From assembly GCA_030789695.1 (NCBI GenBank), contig CM061141.1, positions 200,497,600-200,561,599 on the forward strand: a stretch of 64,000 nucleotides of DNA, in the 5' to 3' direction. Numbering within the stretch: the stretch's first letter is position 1; each line of letters starts with the position of its first letter. Below, in pieces: positions 42,610 to 52,149 of this stretch. Made by a program: the position numbers and the translations under genes. The DNA is from Scilla litardierei (lineage: Eukaryota > Streptophyta > Magnoliopsida > Asparagales > Asparagaceae). The notes below the pieces were generated by a model. The model saw only the letters and a list, made by a program, of their open reading frames with translations. It had not been told where the DNA came from and ran no database searches.

Positions 42610-44874
42610 CTCCATATATCTCCTCGCTAGCGCCTCAGTGGACTGTCCTACTCGGAATGGAATAAAGTGCGCAGATTTGGTCAATCGATCTACGATCACC
42701 CAAATCGCGTCATTCTGCTTCGGACTCCAAGGCAGTCCAGTCACAAAGTCCATAGTGATGTGTTGCCACTTCCACTCCGGAATCGGAAGCGGTTGTAGCA
42801 ACCCTGTCGTACGCTGATGCTCCGCCTTCACCTGCTGGCAAACCAGACACTTGGCTACACTCCGAGCCACACTCCTCTTCATGCCATGCCACCAAAAGTT
42901 CAGACGAAGATCCTTGTACATCTTGGTACCACCAGGATGTACAGAATACGGCGAACTGTGTACCTCAACCAGCAACTCCTCTCTAATATCCCTAGCTGGC
43001 ACACACAACCTAGCTCCATACCTCAGCGAGCCATCCTCATGAATCAAAAAGTCAGTCCACAGACCGGCTTCTACCTGCTCCCGAATCTTCACCAGCTTCG
43101 GATCTCCAGCCTGGCCAGCCTTGATCTGATCCACGATCGTCGACTGTATCTGCATACACATCAACGGAGAAGCCTCCATAGGAAGAACAATCTCAATTCC
43201 AGACTCGCAAAAATCCTGCTGCAATCTCCACTGCGAAGTCAACATCATCACCGCTGGAAGCCTACTCAGCGCATCCGGGACCACATTTACCTTGCCGGGG
43301 TGATACTGTAAATCGATCTCATAATCCGCCATGAGCTCCAACCATCGACGCTGTCTCATGTTGAGCTCCTTCTGAGTAAAAAAATACTTTAAGCTTTTGT
43401 GATCGGTGAAGATCTTCACTTTCTCACTCAGCAGGAAGTGCCTCCAAATCTTGAGCGTAAACACGACAGCAGCCAACACCAAGTCGTGCGTCGGGTAATT
43501 CTTCTCATGAGTCTTGAGCTGACGTGAAGCATATGCCATAACATGCCCGTGCTGATGCAACACACAACCGAGACCCTTGCCAGAAGCATCGCAAAAGATC
43601 TCAAATCCTCCACTACGATCAGGCACAACAAGAACAGGGGCAGTCGTCAATCTCTCCCTCAGAACACCAAAGGCATTCTCACAATCACCCGACCAAACAA
43701 AAGGTACATCCTTCCGCGTCAATCTGGTCATCGGCTCAGCAATACAGGAAAAGTCCTTAATGAAGCGCCGATAGTAACCTGCAAGCCCAAGGAAACTCCA
43801 GATCTCAGATGCTGACTGCGGAACAGGCCACTCTCTGATGGCCTTGATCTTCTCGGCATCCACGGAAATACCATCTCCAGACACCACATGCCCGAGAAAA
43901 GCAACTCTGTCCAGCCAAAACTCGCACTTTGAAAACTTAGCATACAAACGATGCTTCCTCAAAAACTCCAACACTGTCCTCAAGTGCGAAGCATGCTCTT
44001 CCTCCGACTTTGAATAGATCAGAATGTCGTCAATAAAGATAACGATAAACTTGTCTAAAAAGTCGTAGAAAATCAGGTTCATCAGATTCATGAAAACTGC
44101 GGGAGCGTTGGTTACACCGAAGGGCATAACCACAAACTCGTAGTGTACATACTTAGTCCTGAATGCTGTCTTCGGAACATCTTCCTTCTTCACCTTCAGC
44201 TGATGATAACCACTCCTCAGATCCAACTTCGAAAACACCCTCGATCCTCCAAGCTGATCAAAAATATCATCGATGCGAGGCAACTGGTATTTATTCTTGA
44301 TGGTCACCGCATTCAGCTCCCTGTAGTCCATGCCCATGCGACCTGAACCATCCTTCTTCTTCACCAGCAGCACCGGTGCTCCCCACGGAGACACACAAGG
44401 ATTGATGTAACCCTTCTGCAAAAGCTCATCCAGCTGCTTCCGCAATTCCTCCAACTCAGCGGGTTCCATACGATAGGGTGCTTTCGAAATCGGCTGCGCT
44501 CCCGGAATAAGATCAATCGAAAATTCGAGAGCTCGATCGGGTGGCAATCCAGACATCTCCTCGGGGAAGACGTCATCGAAGTCCCGCACTACCGCTGGCC
44601 TCCTCAGCTCCATCTGCATAGCCACAAATTCCACCGGTCTGGCCCGAAATCTGACAGGGCCAAGCGAACTGCTACCCCGGCTGAACTCAAATACTGGATG
44701 TCTGGGAATCTCGAACATCACCTTCTTCCTCCGACAGTCGATCGTAGCATAGAAGCTCGCAAGCCAATCCATCCCAAGGACCACATCATAGATGATGATG
44801 TCGTGGACAATGAAATCAACGTAAAGCTCATGTCCACAGACCACCAACGAGTAAGAATTGCAACAACGATGCAC
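42610..44874 (-). CDS. Tekay pol: RT, RNase H, integrase N-terminal part
   Basis: One long open frame copies element RNA into DNA. It starts in the protease-RT linker ([19 protein letters not shown]). RT follows ([41 protein letters not shown] as the YVDD-type box), then RNase H ([32 protein letters not shown]), then the integrase zinc region ([26 protein letters not shown]) and the core start ([17 protein letters not shown]). In RNase H the usual THDLELAAV reads THDLVLAAV, so the catalytic Glu may be lost. The frame runs 48 bases into the intron before a stop at 42562. Coding resumes at 42539. Confidence 0.9.
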
Positions 44875-45028
44875 CGAGACTACGCCATTCCCTGTACGAT
44901 ATTACAACTCTTGGAAAGAGTGGACATCGTCAAGGAATGCTTCTCCACGAAGCGCCGCGCCAAAATGCACATCGATGCATCTGAGTCAAAGAGGACTCGT
45001 GCAAGAAATGTGCACACCAGAATCACAC
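44875..45028 (-). pseudogene. Tekay protease exon, broken
   Basis: After the gag intron the frame reads VILVCTFLARVLFDSDASM. The aspartic protease signature D-S-G is changed to D-S-D. About 20 codons on, a frameshift and a TAA (near 44908) separate it from the rest of pol. Protease would be needed to cut the polyprotein, so this copy is probably not autonomous. Confidence 0.65.
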
Positions 45029-45141
45029 CTACAAACAGTCTAACAATCAAACACTATTCTAGCAAACAATCATGTACAAGCAAACAACATAATCTAACAA
45101 ACAAAACTAAATAAGAAAGGAACAGCTAGATTGAGGATTAC
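45029..45141 (-). other. Intron-like 113-bp gap between gag and protease
   Basis: GTAATC at the donor and TTGTAG at the acceptor. Removal joins gag DEVIAG to VILVCTF in frame. Without splicing gag ends 16 codons later at 45107. A matching donor context is kept in the nested element near 15982-16000. Splicing would make gag-pol from a minority RNA; this is inferred. Confidence 0.55.
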
Positions 45142-46270
45142 CTGCGATAACCTCATCCACAGCCATGCTCTCCACCTCAGACATCAGAAAAGCCTGCCGC
45201 CTCGGCTGAAAAGCCTGCTGAAAGGCCTGCCTCTGTGGAACAAGAGCTGCTCCACATCCAGCAGGAACATGCGCTCTCTGCTGCAACGGCTGTGCTGCAA
45301 CAGGTTCTCTCCAAGGCTGCTTCGACTTCGGGCAGTCCTTCATGGTATGGGTAGGATCTCCACAGACAACACACTGGCCCAGGAATCTCCAACACTGCTC
45401 CTTGATATGTCCGATCTTGCCGCAGAAATGGCAAGTCTTCTGAATAGGCCTTCCTGGCCTCTTGAACTGCACCGGCTGATTAGGCTTGAAACCAGGCCTA
45501 ACCACCACTCTGGCCTGGTCCATATGCCTCTTCCCAGCCCCAGCAACATGTCCTCTCCTCTGGTTCACAATCAGCTCCTGCCTCCGCGCCGCTATCAGGA
45601 CCTTCTGATAAGACTCCAGATCAGAGGAAGACACAAAACTCTGAAGCTCCAAAGCAAGTCCCTGCAGGAACTTCTGAGCCCTCTCATCAGCATCATGCAC
45701 CATCTTCGGTGCGAACCGACTCAGACTGGTGAACTCCTGGTGGTACTGATCCACCGACAAGCTCCCCTTCTTCACATCAATGAAGCGCTGCAACATCTCT
45801 CTCCGGGCAGCCATCGAAAAATATTCCTCATCGAATCTGGACTTGAAGGTAGCCCAAGATATCGGCTCCTCCAACAGCTCCTCCTCAGCATCCCACCAAT
45901 TCCGGGCATTATCCCTCAGCTGCCTCTTCGCCAAGTCAACCCAGCCAACCTCGTTGACCTTGGACATCTTCAAATTGTCCTCAATATTCCTGACCCACTC
46001 GTCAGCAGCTAGAGGACCTTCAGTACCATCAAAATATGCAGGACCCAGCTCTCGAAACTGCTTCGCTCCTGGCTCGGAACGAGGGGCCTCCTGAACTGCC
46101 CGAGCAGCTCGAACAACTGGAGCATTCTGGACTAGCAGTAGCACACCCTGCTGCACCTGCATCATCTGAAGCATCATCTGCATCATCTCCCCATTGGTGG
46201 GCTCCCGATCAGGCTCCTCGTCATGAGTGGGTGCACCACCAGTAGCTCGGGTATTTCTCCTTCCTGCCAT
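45107..46270 (-). CDS. Tekay gag
   Basis: Intact 387-residue frame from ATG 46270 (MAGRRNTRATGGAP). The capsid core has LGPAYFDGTEGPLAADEWV, KRQLRDNARNWWDAEEELL, WATFKSRFDEEYFS and FTSLSRFAPKMV. It is followed by a basic stretch and two zinc knuckles (CHFCGKIGHIKEQC and CVVCGDPTHTMKDC). It forms the particle and binds element RNA. The C-terminal residues after VIAG come from the intron if unspliced. It is the first ORF after the primer region and looks fully coding. Confidence 0.9.
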   Translation of the reverse strand: MAGRRNTRATGGAPTHDEEPDREPTNGEMMQMMLQMMQVQQGVLLLVQNAPVVRAARAVQEAPRSEPGAKQFRELGPAYFDGTEGPLAADEWVRNIEDNLKMSKVNEVGWVDLAKRQLRDNARNWWDAEEELLEEPISWATFKSRFDEEYFSMAARREMLQRFIDVKKGSLSVDQYHQEFTSLSRFAPKMVHDADERAQKFLQGLALELQSFVSSSDLESYQKVLIAARRQELIVNQRRGHVAGAGKRHMDQARVVVRPGFKPNQPVQFKRPGRPIQKTCHFCGKIGHIKEQCWRFLGQCVVCGDPTHTMKDCPKSKQPWREPVAAQPLQQRAHVPAGCGAALVPQRQAFQQAFQPRRQAFLMSEVESMAVDEVIAGNPQSSCSFLI

Positions 46271-46413
46271 CTAATGACACAGAAAACGAAACAATTAGAC
46301 TTATAGCTTATGACTCGGATGTCGAATTTTTATTTGTGGACAATCAAATATTATTATCGTTATTCCGTTAGTTTGCAGTTACACATCGACCTGCATGGGC
46401 CACCAACAAAAAC
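46271..46413 (-). other. Tekay leader and primer binding region
   Basis: On the minus strand TTGGTGGCCCATGCA lies about 10 bp inside the LTR end (46391-46405). It would pair with a tRNA ending TGCATGGGCCACCA. I suspect tRNA-Ile but am not sure. The nested element has the same site at 16639-16653. Confidence 0.5.
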
Positions 46414-48720
46414 TTTCACGACCCGCTTCCCTAAAATGGAGGCGAGACGTGAGAAGGTCCGCACAACGTGGAGCTGTGAAGCTACACGCCTGATAAGCGT
46501 CAAATCTGAATATATGCTTGTCCCTGTAAATGCAAACGGAACAAAAATAATAATAATAATATGGTAAAGGAGACTGATAAAATTTAACCAATCTCAGAAT
46601 TTGTCCACATTAATATTCAACATCGCAGAAAAAGCCACCAGGCTAAAAGAAAAAGTCTAGGCCCAAACATGGCCAACAAAAGCCAACACGAACAAAGTAT
46701 TGGTGCTACACACCGACAACTAAAGCAGTCTAAACAACAATACAAACAGTCTCTACGACTGATCTCCTGTGTCCTCAAACTCCTCGATGAACGCGGGCTC
46801 TGACTCAGCGCCAGCGAACACCACGTCCTCAGCAACAACCTCAGGCTCAGGCTCTAACATGTGTCATCCAAAAGAGTAAAGGGCACATGTCAGCAAGTCT
46901 AAAAAGACTTGGGCAAGGAAACTGAAAGGAAGGTAAACTAACAACCTAGCAGTTATAGTATGATGCATAGCATGACAAGTATAGGATGGAAGTAACAAGT
47001 AAGGTAAAGTGCAAGGAACAAGTAGCAATTGGCAAGTATGGCATGGATGACAAGTTTTACAAGTATAAACACGGACAAGTACAAGTCAAGTAAATCACGT
47101 CAAGTAAACACGTCAAGTAAACACGTCAAGTAAACACGTCAAGTAAACACGTCGTGCACAGATATTACGTCTTCTGGCTAGAGTGGCGAATCGGGCCAAC
47201 TCGTACACTCAGGTGATCGCTTATCCCTACCCCTCCACGTGTATCGAGCCAGGGCATTACCCCCGAACGCGTAATGCTCACTTCTGGATCACGAGCCAGG
47301 AAGTGTATTTGGCATAGGGTTGTGCCCGCTAAAAGCAGGTGCCTAGCCGGATCAAGTAGTACAAGTAATGTAGCGTGTGCTACGAATGCAACATTCAACA
47401 TGGATAGCATGGCATGTACAGATAATTCGCGTACCGTTAATTGAATTTAAGCATGGCAGATAAGATGCATGGATGACAGCAAGTGCAAATAATTAAAAGT
47501 AGTCGGATCTAGCTTCGTTGTCAAGCTAGATCCTGAAATTTGCGCCTTGGCGAGTATCATTTCATCGCCTAGTCTCTTTTACGCCTACAACAAGCAAATG
47601 GCCTAAGGCATGGCCTAAAACCTTAAGTGGAAAGTTTCACTTGCCTGGCACCAAGGATGACGATCAACGAGGCACGTCACAAAATGTTAAACTACGGAGA
47701 TGGGATCACGTATCGTAGCGAAAGAACGATGCCGAGCAAGCACGGTAATGGAAGAACGATCCGGAGAACTATGGCTCAGATCTGGAAATGGCGAGGAAAT
47801 CTGGAGAAATTGGGATTTGTGGGGTTTTGGGGTTTGCCGACGGCCAAAAGGGAGGTGGCCGGCGCTAATGGCGAGAGGGAAGCTCCAAAGGAAGAAGGAA
47901 TGGCTTGGGGAAATGTTGGAGGATGATTTGGGGAAGAAAATGGCTCAGAAGAAATGAAAGAAGAATGAAAAGAGTCGGGAGTTTAAATAGAAACAACCCG
48001 GCGGCGGAAATGAACCCTAGGGTTTCGGGGTCGATTAGTCGGTCAAAGAAGAGCTGTTGACCGACTAAATCGAGAACTAGTCGGTCGGTCGACCAACTGT
48101 GACCGACTAACACCAAACAGTAACTCCTGAAGAAGAAATGAACTTTGATTTCGTCGGTCAAGGAAGAACTACTGACCGACTAGTTTCACAACTAGTCGGT
48201 CGACGAACGTTCTTAGACCGACTAAGAGTAAACAGTAACTCGACATCAAAATGGTTAATGAACTAGTCGGTTAAAGAACAATGGCTGACCGACTAGTTTG
48301 CAACCTATTCGGTCAAAAAATATTCTTAGACCGACTAACGATAAACAGTAACTCCTGAATAAAAATCAAAGCCCACTAGTCGGTCCATGAAGGGTTGCCG
48401 ACCGACTAGATCGAAATCTAATCGTTTGGTTCTCCTTCTTGAACCAACTAATGTGCACGAAAAGTCTCGAATCGAAGCGCGAAGCTCCAGGAAGATTCCT
48501 ACGGCTTCTAAGATCAACCCATCTCTAAGATATGAGCGATATGAAGCTCGTCACGAATGACTAACTCCAAACTCAACGATCTAAGGAAGAAGCTAGAAAA
48601 TCACAACGAAACGAACGAAAACGAAAGCTATGAAGACAGAAAATCACACATAAGGAGAAAATCCACCAAAACCTATATATAATATAGATAATCCAAATAC
48701 CTTAAAAACCAGTCGTTACA
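46414..48720 (-). repeat. 5' LTR of full Tekay element
   Basis: Partner of 39334-41590, 50 bp longer mainly because a 13-bp unit (CACGTCAAGTAAA) is repeated at 47097-47155. The hairpin at 47505-47533 has a perfect 11-bp stem (GGATCTAGCTT with AAGCTAGATCC). Confidence 0.9.
47097..47155. repeat. 13-bp tandem repeat in Tekay LTR
   Basis: Four to five copies of CACGTCAAGTAAA. The sister LTR (40000-40025) has one to two. It is an expansion after insertion or a repeat-length variant. Confidence 0.85.
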
Positions 48721-49764
48721 AGTCGACTGATGAAGACACCTCAGTCGACTGATGCACAGTCAGCATGGGTAGGTAAGAATTCATAACGGTAACTTACCAC
48801 GTGGACAGTCGACTGATGAGTCAAAGACATTCGTCTGTTAAACCAATAGGCGACTGTAATATCTTCGACAGGCGACTGGCCGAGAGATGGGTAAGTTAGA
48901 CACATACTGGAAATCTCATAAGAAACAGGACAAACGACTGATTCAATTAATATAGGCGACTATTAATCAGAACAGGCGACTGTAAATCCTTAAACAGCCG
49001 ACTATCAAAAGCAAGAGATATTTCCAGAGAGTAGAGTCAAAGAAATGACTTACAGACAGGCGACTATTGCAGCATAGACAGTCGACTGATCCAATAGACA
49101 GTCGACTGTATATACAGCATTAGTCGACTGACCGTAAAAGTCAGATCAAACAAAGTTTGGGCAAGGATAGACAGTCAACTGATTTACAAAACACAGTCGA
49201 CTGTCATTTGGACAGGCGCCTATGATACTTTCATCAGTAGCCTATGCGAAATAATCAGAGAAGGCTCAAAAATATATTGTAATAGTCTGTGCATAACAGG
49301 CGACTGTAGAACAAGACACAGTCGAATGTTTTTGAGACAGGCGCCTGTAAACTGTTCAGCAGTCGACTGTTATAAACAATCCTAGCACAAACAATAAAGA
49401 ATTGAATTGGAATCAAAGGACGAATGATCTAATGAAGTCATATGACTGAATGTAGGTGTGTGTGAGTGCTCCATCAAAGTTCTACTTCTAAGCTACATAC
49501 TAGAAGAGATAAAAGAAGAATTACATTGATGACTAATCTCTTCTTTCCATCGTATGAGCTCGAAGTCTTTACGGAGCTTCAATCAACATCTACGATCATC
49601 CAATTCATGTCATTTGTCTTCAATGAAGTTTGTGAGTCATCCATTGCTAGAAGATCTTCATAATTAGCTTAGGCAATGGATTAACTGCAAAATAGGGGAA
49701 TAGTCACAAGTATTTATGTTTGCTCATCATTAACACCAAGTAGGGAGAAGTCAAATACTCAACA
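48721..49764 (-). repeat. SIRE LTR, proximal piece with CAGTCGACTG cluster
   Basis: On the minus strand the LTR starts TGTTGAGTATTTGAC at 49764 after the polypurine tract. 48721-49380 carries over 15 copies of CAGTCGACTG, ACAGGCGACTG and near variants, upstream of the TATA box now at 39230. Confidence 0.75.
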
Positions 49765-49780
49765 TTCTCCCCCTTTTTGA
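49765..49780 (-). other. Polypurine tract of SIRE element
   Basis: TCAAAAAGGGGGAGAA on the minus strand, adjacent to the LTR start, the form usual for Sireviruses. Confidence 0.75.
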
Positions 49781-50850
49781 TGATGACAAACAAACATAAA
49801 CAGAAAGATAAATAATTGTGCGCAATGAAAAACTTAATCCCCCTACATAGATGCCAATCAAGTTAGTCAACAAATATTATGGCATATTCATATCAATTGA
49901 AGCAAATGAGTAAGGAACACATGAATATAAATTCATAAGATCTAGGAATTACAATCCCTATTCATTGTAATCTTACTCCCCCTGAATCTAAGGCAACATA
50001 AATCTTAGATTCAAGCGTTAGAACATACTTAGCACATCCATTATGAATCTTGTATGTTTATTTCTCTCCCCCTATGGCATTATCCAAAAAGGTGGGAGCA
50101 AATAACAACAACATTAATAGTGCTAAGTACGAACTAACAACAATCAAGGAGTACAAAGATATATCGAATCAAAAACTAATAAAATCACATCCAATACACA
50201 TGTGAGTAATGGAATTTAAGTCCAATATCAACATTAGATATATACACAAAAATAGTTTCAAAAGAAATTTCATTAATGCATCATACCAGAGATAGCATGA
50301 AAATTCGAATACCAAATTCATATATTGTCTCAAAAGCACATCAAAGAGAGTATAGCATATATAGAGACAACATATCATACATCACACAGATAAGATAAAC
50401 ATTATAGCATAGTGTGACACAAGATAAACATCAACATCATATATAGATATATAGAAAATGAGTACATCAACGGATGGGCATCTACATGGACATCACAAAA
50501 AGATACATCATGATCAAGACAAAAAAAACATCATGACGACATCGAAGTACATCACCATACATATATAAAGTCACTGACTACATCATCCATCATACAAAAA
50601 AATACAGCAGATGAATCACTCAACCCAAACAAAAACAGACCACACAAAACAAAATCTAGGTCTTCAGGTGAGTGAACAAGGAAGAACAGCTGCAGCAGCC
50701 TCAGTCAATATGGATGATGGAGGGGTCCGATGGGCGACCAGAAGATCGGAACAAAAGCCGAGCAGAGCGACGTGTAGGAAAAGCTGGAGTCTTCCTCTTA
50801 GAAGAAGAAGCACGAACAGCAGATGATTCAGCAGGAACATGAGGTGGAGT
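49781..50850 (-). other. SIRE 3' non-coding region
   Basis: AT-rich, no gene recognised. Several short CCCCCT runs (49840, 49980, 50070) on the plus strand are repeated polypurine-like sequences on the minus strand. Confidence 0.5.
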
Positions 50851-51294
50851 CTAGGCACCGGAGGTCTGAACCACATAGGGTGTAGGCGTGAAGCCTGGAG
50901 GAGGAGAAACATAAGTCGGAGAATTGTCCTCAGAGGTAGCAAACATAGCATGAAGCTCGGGAGGTATGGGAAAACCATGATGCTTAAAAGAGATTACCTG
51001 AAGCTTTAGCAAAAGCGAGAGCTTCTCATCCAGAGATACGGAAAGTATTTCAAGAGCAGAGACACGAGCGTCCAATATAGGAAGAAGAAACTCCGTGGAC
51101 CTAGAAGGATGCTCAGCAGGCTGAGAAGAGTGTTCAGCAGCATGCTCAGAGGGGATGGGGTCACCGACAGTGACATGAAGAGGTTCTCCAGAAGATGGAG
51201 TCGAGGAGGGAGTCGGATCAGGCTTCGGTGAAGGAACTGGCTCATTGAGGAAATCGAGAGAGACATTAGGAAAGAAAAGATCGAAAGGATCCAT
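50851..51294 (-). CDS. Hypothetical ORF downstream of SIRE pol (env position)
   Basis: ATG at 51294 opens 147 residues: MDPFDLFFPNVSLDFLNEP, a Pro/Ser-rich region, then LLPILDARVSALEILSVSLDEK and LLLKLQVISFKHHGFPIPPEL (possible coiled coil), and a Pro-rich tail (YVSPPPGFTPTPY). No domain, signal peptide or membrane segment is clear. Sireviruses often carry an extra ORF here, sometimes called env-like; this one is short. A promoter-like block lies directly upstream (51490-51840). Confidence 0.45.
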   Translation of the reverse strand: MDPFDLFFPNVSLDFLNEPVPSPKPDPTPSSTPSSGEPLHVTVGDPIPSEHAAEHSSQPAEHPSRSTEFLLPILDARVSALEILSVSLDEKLSLLLKLQVISFKHHGFPIPPELHAMFATSEDNSPTYVSPPPGFTPTPYVVQTSGA

Positions 51295-51489
51295 GGCCGT
51301 ACACAAAGCTAGGGCAATACACAAATGTGAACTAACCCTAACCGGAAAAATTTACGAGACATGAGGATGAGATCAAACCTAGTCGAGCGACGAAACGAAG
51401 GCAACGACAATTCAAAATCGACGCACGAATGGAGGAGATCGACGAATTTGGAAGTGAAATCGAGCGGGAAGACGAGCGGTCGAATCAGA

Positions 51490-51840
51490 AGAGAGAGAGA
51501 GAGAGTCGATGAGGGGAACTGAACGGGTTTTCTCGAATATAAAAGTTGGGGAATGAATCTGAGCCGTTGGATCAGAGAATTGACGGCTCGGATCAAATCA
51601 GTTGAACCGTCTCAATAGAAGACATTCGACTGATGAACAAAAGTCATTCGACTGGATGAGGTGATAAATGATAAAGCTCAGAAAGATATAACAGTCGCAT
51701 GATGACTAAAATGCAGTCACCTGTTAAACTAACAGTCGACTGTAAATCAGTCATCAGTCGGCTGTGTGAAAGATATCAATTCTCAAACTAAGGAGATAGA
51801 GTAGGGCAGCCGACTGTCGAAGGAAAGACAGTCGTCTGTC
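51490..51840 (-). promoter_or_regulatory. Internal promoter-like block with SIRE LTR palindromes
   Basis: 51620-51840 has repeats of the LTR palindrome (ACAGTCGACTGT at 51731-51742 and several variants). Next on the minus strand come TTTTATATTC (51536-51545) and a CTCTCTCTCTC pyrimidine patch (51490-51506), then about 200 bp of leader-like sequence before ATG 51294. The order is that of a plant promoter. Function is inferred. Confidence 0.45.
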
Positions 51841-52149
51841 CTGGTCCAAAAATGCACAGAGAGATAGAATTCCAGAGAATAAGAACACTCACCCTAGGAC
51901 ATATACTTTAATCACAAATACATCGTAAACAATGTAAAAACAATAAATCCATTGAAACACGAATCACTCTAATCAATCTCAAAAACTCATGAAATCAATT
52001 AAGTCACAATTGCCTTTCTTAACACATATATATAATAAAGCACATGAAGATATGCAACAAAAAGATATGAGCTCAAAAAGGAGTTGTAACATGAAAGTTG
52101 AGCTTCTAGATTTCAGATTCACCCATAATTCCCAATTCTCCACGCAACC

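Larger units (their letters stand above)
39334..48720 (-). mobile_element. Full-length Tekay-like chromovirus
   Basis: LTRs at 39334-41590 (3') and 46414-48720 (5') are flanked by an exact AGTCG target duplication (39329-39333 and 48721-48725). The interior has gag (46270-45107), a gag-protease intron (45141-45029), protease (degraded), RT-RNase H-integrase (44874-42562), a second intron and integrase C-terminus with chromodomain (42539-41637). It is structurally complete, but protease and integrase are broken. Confidence 0.92.

Noticed and set aside
45131..46012. Plus-strand open frame of 293 codons
   Set aside because: It is the complement of the intact Tekay gag and has no recognisable motif.
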